From the NCBI GenBank assembly GCA_020721655.1, contig DYMG01000019.1, positions 1 to 32,773 of the forward strand: 32,773 bases of DNA, written 5' to 3'. This document shows, one piece after another, positions 8,593-16,155 of the stretch (the stretch's first letter is position 1; each line of letters starts with the position of its first letter). Below the pieces are notes generated by a model, which worked only from the letters and a program-made list of their open reading frames with translations, ran no database searches and was not told the DNA's origin. The DNA is from Paludibacter propionicigenes (GTDB lineage Bacteria; Bacteroidota; Bacteroidia; Bacteroidales; JAFGXI01). A program made the position numbers and the translations under genes.

Positions 8593-8690
8593 AAGCAATA
8601 GAAAATTTATAAAATCGAACTATTGCTTTTATGAGGGTAACCATCCCGATTAATCAGCCTGCCCCGAACATCGGGGGGACAAGCTGACTT
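8593..8690. other. Hairpin cluster in the 308-bp divergent spacer 8563-8870
   Basis: The spacer holds no credible gene. AAGCAATAG 8593-8601 pairs with CTATTGCTT 8620-8628. A G+C-rich nested stem follows: TCAGC 8654-8658 with GCTGA 8683-8687 enclosing CCCCGA 8662-8667 and TCGGGG 8671-8676 around a 3-base loop. Smaller stems ATTCTG/CAGAAT (8718-8723 with 8729-8734) and AATCAG/CTGATT (8743-8748 with 8761-8766) come next. The CCCCGA/TCGGGG block looks like a REP-type repeat rather than a leader of either gene. Confidence 0.45.
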
Positions 8691-8779
8691 AGATTTTATT
8701 TGAAGATTTTTTTTAAAATTCTGAATTACAGAATCTTAATCGAATCAGCATTTCCTAATTCTGATTTTGGTTTAAATTT

Positions 8780-8835
8780 TATATTTGCAATTTGTTTTTA
8801 AAATTTGGGTAAATCTTTATAATTACATATCTTTG
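8780..8835 (+). promoter_or_regulatory. Promoter region of atpD (two candidate -7 elements)
   Basis: TATATTTG at 8780-8787 and TATCTTTG at 8828-8835 both match TAnnTTTG. The second has a TTTG -33 box at 8804-8807 with a 20-base spacer and lies 35 bases before the ATG, so it is the stronger candidate. Confidence 0.65.
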
Positions 8836-8870
8836 CATTTCAAAAAAATTAACAATTTAAAAACGTATAA

Positions 8871-10385
<1,515 letters not shown>

Positions 10386-10388
10386 ACA

Positions 10389-10634
10389 ATGTATTTAGAT
10401 ATAATAACACCGGATAAGAAAATATTTACAGGCGATATTAAACTAATAAAAGTGCCTGGTTTTAATGGAAGTTTTGAGGTTATGGAAAATCACGCCCCAA
10501 TAGTTTCTACTCTTACAAAGGGCGAAATTAAAGTAATTTCAGACCAAGGAAATGAAACTTTTTACACTATTACCGGTGGAATAATTGAAGTTTTAAAAAA
10601 TAAAGTTTCTGTATTAATAGAAGTTGTTATATAA
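10389..10634 (+). CDS. atpC: F1-ATP synthase subunit epsilon, short form
   Basis: 81 residues, covering only the N-terminal beta-sandwich domain of epsilon (YLDIITPDKKIF at the start, then FEVMENHAPIVSTL and a GGIIEVLKNKVSVLIE strand pair). The C-terminal helical hairpin, which inhibits ATP hydrolysis in E. coli and Bacillus epsilon (about 135 residues), is absent. Such short forms are known in Bacteroidota. The reading frame ends cleanly before non-coding sequence, so this is not an obvious truncation. It connects the beta subunit to gamma and the c-ring in the rotor. It is co-transcribed with atpD. Confidence 0.93.
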   Translation: MYLDIITPDKKIFTGDIKLIKVPGFNGSFEVMENHAPIVSTLTKGEIKVISDQGNETFYTITGGIIEVLKNKVSVLIEVVI

Positions 10635-10653
10635 TAGAAGAGGTCAGTCTAAC

Positions 10654-10683
10654 AAAGTTATAAAGTTGAAAGTTTATAAAGTT
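10654..10683. repeat. Short AAAGTT repeat cluster
   Basis: AAAGTT occurs four times, at 10654, 10662, 10669 and 10678 (steps of 8, 7 and 9 bases), in the 216-bp non-coding spacer after atpC. No gene is visible in the spacer. It may be low-complexity sequence. Confidence 0.4.
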
Positions 10684-10805
10684 AAATTATTGATAATAAG
10701 AGTTTTACTTCAAATTTCCAACAATATATAAAGTCTTGATAATTAAATACATAGCCTATTTAATGAAAATTAAACTGACTTTTTATACCGAACTCATAGA
10801 ATATT

Positions 10806-10849
10806 AAAACAAAAAAACCGCTTAATTATTTAAGCGGTTTTTTTGTTTT
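10806..10849. terminator. Bidirectional terminator between atpC and the NifX-like gene
   Basis: A perfect inverted repeat with 20-base arms (10806-10825 and 10830-10849) around a 4-base loop. The core CCGCTTAA/TTAAGCGG is flanked by A-runs and T-runs, so it gives a U-tract on either strand. It sits next to the stop of the minus-strand gene at 10851 and serves both convergent units. Confidence 0.93.
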
Positions 10850-10850
10850 A

Positions 10851-11234
10851 TTAATGATGATGATGGTGCTCACCTCCATGACTTTCGGGACCATCGCCTT
10901 CGTGATTACAAGAATTTCCTGTTAAAACCAAACTTCCAGAAATAAATTCTTCAGCAATTATTTTTGGTAGTTTTACATCAGCTCCAACATAAACATTAAT
11001 ATTAAAACTATTAAATATTTCAATTGCCTTTCCACCAATTCCGCCTACAACAATATCTGTAATATTTTGTTGCGCTAAAAAATTTGGGAATGAACCTGTT
11101 GTATGTTCAGGGGTTGGTAATATTTCTTCACTTATTATTTTATTATTTTCGATATTAAAAACCGAAAAATATTCGCTTCCACCAAAATGAGGGCTTAAAA
11201 GTCCGTTTGCTGTTGGTACTCCCACTTTTTTCAT
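10851..11234 (-). CDS. NifB/NifX/NafY-family metal-cofactor-binding-like protein with His-rich tail
   Basis: 127 residues. Residues 1-105 fit the dinitrogenase FeMo-cofactor-binding (NifX/NafY) fold: KKVGVPTANG, SPHFGGSEYFSVF, TTGSFPNFLAQQ, DIVVGGIGGKAIEIF and NVYVGA. The last 19 residues carry C109, scattered His and a terminal run of five His, a likely metal-binding tail. No nitrogenase genes are near. In non-diazotrophs this family is associated with Fe-S or other metal handling, so a metal chaperone role is inferred. It has its own promoter at 11258-11265 although it lies directly after trmD and the DUF1289 gene. Confidence 0.8.
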   Translation of the reverse strand: MKKVGVPTANGLLSPHFGGSEYFSVFNIENNKIISEEILPTPEHTTGSFPNFLAQQNITDIVVGGIGGKAIEIFNSFNINVYVGADVKLPKIIAEEFISGSLVLTGNSCNHEGDGPESHGGEHHHHH

Positions 11235-11257
11235 AGTTAAAACATTTTAATTTAGCA

Positions 11258-11265
11258 CAAAGTTA
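11258..11265 (-). promoter_or_regulatory. -7 promoter element of the NifX-like gene
   Basis: On the minus strand TAACTTTG, 23 bases before the ATG. TTTG at 11287-11284 can serve as the -33 box with an 18-base spacer. Confidence 0.6.
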
Positions 11266-11300
11266 CACAACTTTAGTATTAAACAAACAAGAATATTCAA

Positions 11301-11489
11301 CTATTTATGCTTTCGTGTTTTTAAATCTGTTAAAATATTTAACTTTTCCTCTTTTGAGAACTTCCACCAATTTTTTTTCTCTTCAACAGTACGCATACAA
11401 ACAATACAATAGGTATTATCTACATCGGTTGCACACATATTTTTACATGGCGAAAGCACTTCATCTATATTTGTTATTTTATTTGTCAT
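11301..11489 (-). CDS. DUF1289 family small Cys-rich protein
   Basis: 62 residues with the DUF1289 pattern: [10 protein letters not shown], then YCIVCMRT, then a conserved Trp (NWWKFS) and a charged helix. The four cysteines form two CxxxC/CxxC-like pairs, suggesting Fe-S or zinc binding; no biochemical role is established for the family. The start overlaps the last 11 bases of trmD, so it is translationally coupled to it. The location next to a NifX-like metal protein makes a metal-related role plausible but unproven. Confidence 0.8.
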   Translation of the reverse strand: MTNKITNIDEVLSPCKNMCATDVDNTYCIVCMRTVEEKKNWWKFSKEEKLNILTDLKTRKHK

Positions 11490-12162
11490 TTAGCAAATCT
11501 GGTCTTAGTTTTTTTGTTTTTTCTAAAGATTGTTCCATTTCCCATTTTTCAATTTCTTTGTGATTTCCAGACAAAAGTACATCGGGGACTTTCCAACCAT
11601 TATATTCTGCTGGTCTGGTATAAATAGGAGGAGCCAACAAATTATCTTGAAAACTATCAGACAAAGCCGATTCTATATCGGAAATAACTCCCGGAATTAA
11701 ACGAACAACACTATCGGTTATTACAGCAGCTGCAAGCTCCCCACCAGTAAGCACATAATCGCCTATTGAAATTTCCATTGTAATGTAATGGTCTCTTATT
11801 CGTTGGTCTATTCCTTTATAATGACCGCACAGAATTATTAAATTTTCTGAAAGAGAAAGCATATTTGCCTTAGCCTGATTAAGTGTTTTGCCGTCTGGAG
11901 TTGTGTATATAATATGGTTGTATGTGCGTTCAGTTTTTAGTTTTTCAATTAAATCGGCAATTGGTTGAATTTGCAAAACCATTCCTGCGGTTCCTCCAAA
12001 AGGCGAATCATCGACCTTTAAATGTTTATTTTTTGTATAATCTCTTATGTTATGAACAAAAATTTCTACAATTTGTTTATCAATAGCTCTTTTTACAATC
12101 GAGTTTTGTATTACACCATTAAAAAGGTCGGGAAATATTGTTAAAATATCTATTCTCATCAA
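11479..12162 (-). CDS. trmD: tRNA (guanine-N1-)-methyltransferase TrmD
   Basis: 227 residues. It methylates G37 of tRNAs reading CNN/GGG-type codons from S-adenosylmethionine, preventing +1 frameshifts. [11 protein letters not shown] (53-63), [10 protein letters not shown] (112-121) and [11 protein letters not shown] (134-144) form the trefoil-knot SAM site. SALSDSF includes the catalytic Asp at 169. The N-terminus [14 protein letters not shown] is typical; the start could be the second Met. Transcription probably begins at the TATATTTG promoter 11 bases upstream, and the DUF1289 gene overlaps its 3' end. The usual rpsP/rimM/rplS partners are not in the window. Confidence 0.96.
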   Translation of the reverse strand: MMRIDILTIFPDLFNGVIQNSIVKRAIDKQIVEIFVHNIRDYTKNKHLKVDDSPFGGTAGMVLQIQPIADLIEKLKTERTYNHIIYTTPDGKTLNQAKANMLSLSENLIILCGHYKGIDQRIRDHYITMEISIGDYVLTGGELAAAVITDSVVRLIPGVISDIESALSDSFQDNLLAPPIYTRPAEYNGWKVPDVLLSGNHKEIEKWEMEQSLEKTKKLRPDLLNDK

Positions 12163-12173
12163 TAAAATTTATG

Positions 12174-12181
12174 CAAATATA
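12174..12181 (-). promoter_or_regulatory. -7 promoter element of trmD
   Basis: TATATTTG on the minus strand, ending 11 bases before the trmD start, which implies a very short leader. Confidence 0.6.
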
Positions 12182-12286
12182 AAAAAATCATTCATCTTTA
12201 ACTGCTTAATTTTTATTGACAAACCAGTTGTTGTAAAAAAATTACTATTTTTATACTTAAATTAATTATTATCAAATTTTATAAAA

Positions 12287-12754
12287 TTGGACACTAAAAT
12301 TGTTGATTTTTTACGAAAAAATGTAATTTCCGATGTTGGTTTTTTATTAGAAAACAAGCGTTATTACTCAGCTTTAATTATTTTATCTCAATCAATAGAA
12401 ACACTTGGTGCTTTTTTAGATAACAAACCATTTAGAGCAAGTTTGCAATCAAAAAAACGTTTTAGTTTATCGCTAAAAATGCTTTTTCCGTCTAATTACA
12501 AAAAAGCAAATAACAATTTTTTCCTTTACGATAAGTTGCGAAACCATATTGCACACATGTTAATACCCAGTTCGTATATTAATATTACAGAATATTCTAA
12601 AACATCGGAAAAAAACCTATCGACTAACGCCAATGGCTCAATAAACATATCTGTTATAGAGTTTTACAACGACGTTGTTGTTGCTATAAATAAATTAGAA
12701 ACTTTAATTTATAAAGGAGAAATTAAAGAAAAGTTTATTCAAAGCAATTTTTGA
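12287..12754 (+). CDS. HEPN-like hypothetical protein
   Basis: 155 residues. The start must be TTG 12287: an in-frame TAA lies at 12263-12265 and no ATG or GTG follows before residue 65. The protein is mostly helical and basic. ALIILSQSIETLGAFL (29-44) resembles the first long helix of HEPN domains, and RNHIAH at 85-90 matches the Rx4-6H motif that forms the active site in HEPN RNases. No nucleotidyltransferase (MNT) antitoxin lies beside it, and its neighbours are divergent trmD and a DUF4292 gene. It could be a catalytic HEPN RNase, a non-catalytic HEPN protein, or an unrelated helical family. A hairpin terminator follows. Confidence 0.6.
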   Translation: MDTKIVDFLRKNVISDVGFLLENKRYYSALIILSQSIETLGAFLDNKPFRASLQSKKRFSLSLKMLFPSNYKKANNNFFLYDKLRNHIAHMLIPSSYINITEYSKTSEKNLSTNANGSINISVIEFYNDVVVAINKLETLIYKGEIKEKFIQSNF

Positions 12755-12765
12755 ATAAAAACTTA

Positions 12766-12801
12766 AAAAAACTTAATCTCTAAATAAATCTTAAGTTTTT
12801 T
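12766..12801 (+). terminator. Terminator after the HEPN-like gene
   Basis: AAAAAACTTAA 12766-12776 pairs with TTAAGTTTTTT 12791-12801, an 11-bp stem ending in a T-run. It lies 12 bases after the stop codon and just before the next promoter. Confidence 0.7.
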
Positions 12802-12813
12802 ACCATTAAATTG

Positions 12814-12821
12814 TATCTTTG
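12814..12821 (+). promoter_or_regulatory. -7 promoter element of the DUF4292 gene
   Basis: TATCTTTG ends only 8 bases before the ATG at 12830, so the transcript is nearly leaderless. Confidence 0.6.
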
Positions 12822-12829
12822 CAACCTTT

Positions 12830-13678
12830 ATGGAAAAAAACAAAATTAATATAATTGTATTTGCTATTATAGTTATAGCTTCATTTGTATCTATTTCTTT
12901 TACAGATATTCCTGAAAAATTAAAAAACATAGGTAGCAAGAAACTTTACAAAAGTGTAATTAGTAATTACTTAAATTACAACTCATTATCAATAAAATCG
13001 GGAATAAAAGTAGAAATAAACAATAAAAAATACAGTTTAAAAGGCAATTTTAGAATAACTAAAGATAGTATTATTTGGGTTAACCTAAACCACGCTTCAG
13101 GAATAGCTGTTCTTAGAGCTGTTATTACTCCAGACAGCATTAAATATGTTGATAAAATTAACAAAAAATACCATGCCGATTTGTATAACAATATTATGAA
13201 AGAGCTAAAAGTAAATTTAGATTACAAATCGCTACAAGCAATGCTAACAAACGAATTATTCTCTGTTTCAGACGACCGAAAAGAGATTAGGACTTTTAGC
13301 GATTACGACAGCTCTATTGATAGTAATATGTATCTTTTTCAAAATTTTAAAGATAGAAAAGTTCGAAAATTTTACCGAACAAATAAATTCGACCTGTTTG
13401 TTCTTGAAAAAATATACATTCAGCCTTGTTCTTTTAAAATTAAATGCTTCAATATTGAAGACTTAGTAAGCGGAAAGAAGCTAAATATTTCTTATGATGA
13501 TTTTGAAAAAATTGATAGTACAATGTTCCCAAATATAATTACTTTAGATGTTATTGACGATACTCTAAAAACATCTTTAACAATGAAACATTCAAAAATT
13601 AAGCTAAATCCTATTAATGATTATACCTTTAAAATTCCTAAATTCAACAGTGCCGAAGAAGAAAATATTGAAGAGTAA
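12830..13678 (+). CDS. DUF4292 domain-containing envelope protein
   Basis: 282 residues with an N-terminal hydrophobic segment (about 8-26) that is a signal peptide or anchor; no lipobox cysteine is present. The pattern GNFRITKDSIIWVNL, then AVLRAVITPDSIKYVDKINKKY and a SLQAMLTNELF helix is typical of DUF4292, a Bacteroidota family with a LolA/LolB-like fold and presumed role in lipoprotein or lipid handling at the envelope. In many Bacteroidota the gene sits near an EnvC-type peptidase; here it stands alone between a HEPN-like gene and a ferredoxin. It ends in a strong bidirectional terminator. Confidence 0.75.
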   Translation: MEKNKINIIVFAIIVIASFVSISFTDIPEKLKNIGSKKLYKSVISNYLNYNSLSIKSGIKVEINNKKYSLKGNFRITKDSIIWVNLNHASGIAVLRAVITPDSIKYVDKINKKYHADLYNNIMKELKVNLDYKSLQAMLTNELFSVSDDRKEIRTFSDYDSSIDSNMYLFQNFKDRKVRKFYRTNKFDLFVLEKIYIQPCSFKIKCFNIEDLVSGKKLNISYDDFEKIDSTMFPNIITLDVIDDTLKTSLTMKHSKIKLNPINDYTFKIPKFNSAEEENIEE

Positions 13679-13688
13679 TGTCATAAAA

Positions 13689-13709
13689 AAAGCCCTATAA
13701 CAGGGCTTT
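13689..13709. terminator. Bidirectional terminator between DUF4292 and ferredoxin genes
   Basis: AAAGCCCT 13689-13696 and AGGGCTTT 13702-13709 pair around a 5-base loop, with A-rich and T-rich flanks on opposite sides. It lies between convergent stops. Confidence 0.88.
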
Positions 13710-13731
13710 AAATAACTTAATAAACTTATTT

Positions 13732-13926
13732 TTACTCTTCAATAAATTTTATTACCTCAACCGGACACGATTCTGCGGCTTCTTTAATATCACTTTCAAA
13801 ACCTGCAAATTTAGCATCTAATTTCACTTCCGATATGTCTCGTATTTCAAAAACACTTGGGCATGTTTCTTCACATAAACCACAAGATGTACAACCATCT
13901 TCAACCCAAACTTTTGTTATTGCCAT
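13732..13926 (-). CDS. Small 4Fe-4S ferredoxin
   Basis: 64 residues. GCTSCGLCEETCPSVF gives the CxxCxxC ligand trio at C12, C15 and C18, and the fourth ligand is C54 in ESCPVEVI. C22 is the extra cysteine of single-cluster ferredoxins, where it is often disulfide-bonded. It is acidic and cytoplasmic, a one-cluster low-potential electron carrier of the Thermotoga/Desulfovibrio type. Its redox partner is not evident. It is monocistronic, with its own -7 element at 13960-13967 and a shared terminator. Confidence 0.9.
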   Translation of the reverse strand: MAITKVWVEDGCTSCGLCEETCPSVFEIRDISEVKLDAKFAGFESDIKEAAESCPVEVIKFIEE

Positions 13927-13959
13927 AATTATATATTTTTATTTATTAATTTAGTACGA

Positions 13960-13967
13960 CAAAGTTA
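13960..13967 (-). promoter_or_regulatory. -7 promoter element of the ferredoxin gene
   Basis: TAACTTTG on the minus strand, 33 bases before the ATG. Confidence 0.6.
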
Positions 13968-14035
13968 AGGCTTATTTAGAATTAATCCAAATTAATACTG
14001 AGGTTTATTTGTTAAAAAACTATAATTTTTTAATT

Positions 14036-14175
14036 AGGCTAACGGTTTGTAGGCATTAAAAGTTGCCTTTTTCGGACTATCACCTGTTAAAATACTCAAA
14101 AACTGAAACGGGCTACAACCCTTGAATAATATACCACACATGCAATTTTAGTATCACATATTAGCGACTGTCAAT
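14036..14175. other. Gene-free stretch of atypical base composition upstream of the PadR gene
   Basis: This is the main part of the 344-bp spacer 13927-14270. No gene is visible. It is richer in G and C than its surroundings and contains AGGCA 14051-14055 pairing with TGCCT 14064-14068 followed by a T-run, like the terminator of a lost gene, and a GGGCTACAACCC block near 14110-14121. It may mark the left edge of an inserted cassette. Confidence 0.4.
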
Positions 14176-14230
14176 TTATTTTTATCATTTTTTTGTAGTT
14201 TATTTGTTTTTCTCAAATTTTACTACCACC

Positions 14231-14259
14231 TTTGTATTATACAAGTTGTTTAATACAAA
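14231..14259 (+). promoter_or_regulatory. 29-bp palindromic operator of the PadR gene
   Basis: TTTGTATTA (14231-14239) mirrors TAATACAAA (14251-14259) and ACAA-G-TTGT (14241-14249) lies between them, centred on 14245. The 14-base arms have a single mismatch pair (14240/14250). The dyad ends 11 bases before the GTG start. Its left end overlaps a degenerate -7 element, CACCTTTG at 14227-14234, so a bound repressor would block transcription. Autoregulation by the PadR protein is the natural reading. Confidence 0.75.
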
Positions 14260-14270
14260 AAGGTTAAATC

Positions 14271-14642
14271 GTGAATAAAAACAATCTTTTATCTGAATTA
14301 TTATCAGCGTGGGAGGAAACTTATAAAAAAGGTCAATTAACCCTTTGGATTTTTCTATCATTAAAAGATGGTAAAAAATATGTTGATGAGATTAAGTCCT
14401 TTGTTGAAGTACAATCCAACCACACCATGACTTGCGAAAGTCAAAGTCTCTACCGTAATCTCAGGAAGTATCAACATGTTGGCGTTGTTGACTTTGAAAC
14501 TGGTGAAGGAAATAAAGGACCAGAACGTAAATACTATTTCCTAACCGAATTGGGTATAGAATTGCTCAATAATTTTATTGAAAGAAATATCAATCTTTTT
14601 TTTAGTGAACAAATTAAAAACTTAATCATATCGGAGGATTAA
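14271..14642 (+). CDS. PadR family transcriptional regulator
   Basis: 123 residues from a GTG start. The N-terminal winged helix-turn-helix (about 5-100) shows the PadR pattern: KGQLTLWIFLSLKDGKKYV, then ESQSLYRNLRKYQHVGVVDF and the wing GPERKYYFLTELGIELL, followed by a short C-terminal helix. PadR proteins are dimeric ligand-responsive repressors that often control a neighbouring membrane-protein gene. Here the next gene starts 2 bases after the stop and a 29-bp dyad lies just upstream, consistent with an autoregulated two-gene operon. Its codon use looks less AT-extreme than the neighbours. The inducer is unknown. Confidence 0.88.
   Translation: MNKNNLLSELLSAWEETYKKGQLTLWIFLSLKDGKKYVDEIKSFVEVQSNHTMTCESQSLYRNLRKYQHVGVVDFETGEGNKGPERKYYFLTELGIELLNNFIERNINLFFSEQIKNLIISED
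14633..14637 (+). promoter_or_regulatory. Consensus Shine-Dalgarno sequence
   Basis: GGAGG, 7 bases before the ATG at 14645. Such a strong site is unusual in this window, where genes generally lack one, and supports a foreign origin of this gene pair. Confidence 0.7.
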
Positions 14643-14644
14643 AA

Positions 14645-15064
14645 ATGAAAACAATAACAAAAAATTTAATAGCATTTTCAATTGGTCTTGTTGTCTTTAC
14701 AGTAGCTTTTAGGTTCTCATTAAGCTTTATGCTTCAAAATCGTCTATTCAGCAATGCATGGATTGTAGCTATAACCTATGGTGTTTTAATTTTTATCATT
14801 GGCTGGATATTTGGCAAAAAAGACAAAATAAACTTACCTCTTTATGATATTGGATTTCGCTTCCATTTGGCAACATATATAATTTGCAATCTCATTGCAG
14901 AAATTTGGTATCTAATGGATTTGCAGTCAGAATATGAGAATATTCGAGCTGTGCATTTAACAGCCATTTTCTGGGGAATTGTTCTGCTAATTCATTTCAT
15001 AATATACTTGTTTACCAGAAAAAACGCAATAAAAGGACTTAAAAAGTCTGAAATATTTGAATAA
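14645..15064 (+). CDS. Four-helix membrane protein of unknown function, PadR-linked
   Basis: 139 residues with four predicted transmembrane helices (about 7-27, 38-57, 75-92, 103-125) and a basic C-terminus (TRKNAIKGLKKSEIF), with a conserved-looking loop GKKDKINLPLYDIGFRFHLATY between helices 2 and 3. I do not recognise a named family. The gene is coupled to the PadR regulator by a 2-base gap and has a consensus Shine-Dalgarno, so it is the likely target of that regulator. Roles in envelope stress or membrane-active compound tolerance are guesses based only on the PadR context. Confidence 0.75.
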   Translation: MKTITKNLIAFSIGLVVFTVAFRFSLSFMLQNRLFSNAWIVAITYGVLIFIIGWIFGKKDKINLPLYDIGFRFHLATYIICNLIAEIWYLMDLQSEYENIRAVHLTAIFWGIVLLIHFIIYLFTRKNAIKGLKKSEIFE

Positions 15065-15077
15065 ACACATTCTAATC

Positions 15078-15137
15078 ATGAAAAAATTATCAATCTGTTT
15101 AGGATTACCACTCGTTATTCTATCAGTTAATTGGTAA
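15078..15137 (+). pseudogene. Truncated ORF: signal-peptide-like 19-residue fragment
   Basis: An ATG 13 bases after the membrane-protein gene opens a 19-codon frame reading MKKLSICLGLPLVILSVNW and then TAA. A Lys-Lys start followed by a hydrophobic core is a signal peptide, but no mature protein follows before the convergent stop at 15162. It is probably the 5' remnant of a third gene of the PadR unit, cut at the right edge of an insertion. It could also be chance. Confidence 0.4.
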
Positions 15138-15161
15138 AGAGATAAACTTTTATTATACCCA

Positions 15162-16034
15162 TTACACACCTAAACTAACCGAGTACAAATGTTTTAGTTG
15201 GCTTTTAAGATGTTCATTTTTTTTAAATTCGCTAATTTTAATAAGGTCTAAAATCATAGCTCTAATAGCATCAATATTTGAAATTGGGGTATAAAATTTC
15301 TCATTTTTCTCAACTTCAAGTTGTTCTAAATACAGGTCTATTTCTTTGCTATCGAACACGCTACCTCGGTTAAATGGGTTTATATAAAACAAAACATCGT
15401 TTTTATTTTCAGGATAAGCAATTCTAGCACTTTCGGCATCAACATAAGCCAAAATAAAATTATTTATCAGATTTACGCCTTTTATAGGTATTTGTAAGCG
15501 TTGTGCTATTGCCAAAAATATTATTGATAACATAATTGGGCTTCCTTTTTTATTTTCTAATACAGTGTTTAAGTAAGTCGATTTTAAATCGGTTCCGTAA
15601 CTTTTTTGCCCTTTAAATTTTTGTGTCGAAAATAAAATATGATTTATAATTCTAACTTTTTCTAAAGCTGTAAGATTATCGTGCAACTCTAACCATACAC
15701 TGTTTTTAATATTTTCTATATTTTCTTCAATTTTTGCCTTTTCGATAGTCGGATAACGGTGTTTTGTTATTATGTAAGCTCCTTGAATAATGTTTTCGCC
15801 ACCTGTTTTAATCCAATTTTTAAATTCAGATTTAATTTCATCAAACTGGATTTCGCTTATTATATTTTCTATTCGTTGTTGAACTAAGTCGTTATTGCTT
15901 AGTTCCCACTCTTTTTCTAAAAATGTAATTATTGATAAACCTTCGTTAATAAGGTTTTGAATAATACTTTCAGATACGTTTTCGTCGGTATCGTCGAGTA
16001 AAACAATATGTGCTTTTAGTTCTTTACTGTTCAT
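15162..16034 (-). CDS. SirB1-like transglutaminase-fold protein
   Basis: 290 residues. The N-terminal ~110 residues are helical and repeat-like. Residues about 120-200 fit the transglutaminase-like core of the SirB1 family: LEKVRIINHILFS, then STYLNTVLENKKGSPIMLSIIFLAIAQRLQIPIKGVNLINNFILAY. The usual catalytic Cys of transglutaminases is replaced by Ser/Pro here (GSPIMLS), as is common in this non-enzymatic-looking family. No lipoprotein or membrane signal is seen, so it is cytoplasmic. Function in the cell is unknown. It has its own -7 element at 16064-16071 and is separated from the PorP-type operon by a hairpin. Confidence 0.78.
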   Translation of the reverse strand: MNSKELKAHIVLLDDTDENVSESIIQNLINEGLSIITFLEKEWELSNNDLVQQRIENIISEIQFDEIKSEFKNWIKTGGENIIQGAYIITKHRYPTIEKAKIEENIENIKNSVWLELHDNLTALEKVRIINHILFSTQKFKGQKSYGTDLKSTYLNTVLENKKGSPIMLSIIFLAIAQRLQIPIKGVNLINNFILAYVDAESARIAYPENKNDVLFYINPFNRGSVFDSKEIDLYLEQLEVEKNEKFYTPISNIDAIRAMILDLIKISEFKKNEHLKSQLKHLYSVSLGV

Positions 16035-16063
16035 TAACCAAAAATTACCAATAATTATTTATA

Positions 16064-16071
16064 CAAAAATA
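16064..16071 (-). promoter_or_regulatory. -7 promoter element of the SirB1-like gene
   Basis: TATTTTTG on the minus strand, 29 bases before the ATG. Confidence 0.5.
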
Positions 16072-16097
16072 TCGATAAAAACACCTGTTTAAAACAG

Positions 16098-16130
16098 CAA
16101 TAGCTTTTTGTTTTAAACAAAAAGCTATTG
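16098..16130 (-). terminator. Perfect palindrome after the PorP/SprF gene
   Basis: CAATAGCTTTTTGTTT 16098-16113 and AAACAAAAAGCTATTG 16115-16130 form 16-base perfect arms around one central base. It lies 26 bases after the PorP-type stop and is probably the terminator of that operon. A second small palindrome, CTGTTTAAAACAG, follows at 16085-16097. Confidence 0.7.
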
Positions 16131-16155
16131 ATAACTTTTATACCAATTCGAACAA

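Noticed and set aside
8593-8870. Riboswitch or leader RNA ahead of atpD or the LtaS-like gene
   Set aside because: The hairpins do not match a known riboswitch pattern and the likely start of atpD transcription lies downstream of them.
10643-10779. Possible MITE bounded by GTCAGT (10643) and ACTGAC (10774)
   Set aside because: Only six bases match, no target-site duplication is visible, and such pairs occur by chance.
10851-11234. NifX-like gene taken as evidence of nitrogen fixation
   Set aside because: No nif structural or assembly genes are in the window, and the family is common in non-diazotrophs.
14036-14175. Integron-like attC site suggested by GGCTAACGGTTTG and nearby imperfect stems
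   Set aside because: No full inverted core-site pair could be matched and no integrase is present; kept only as an atypical spacer.
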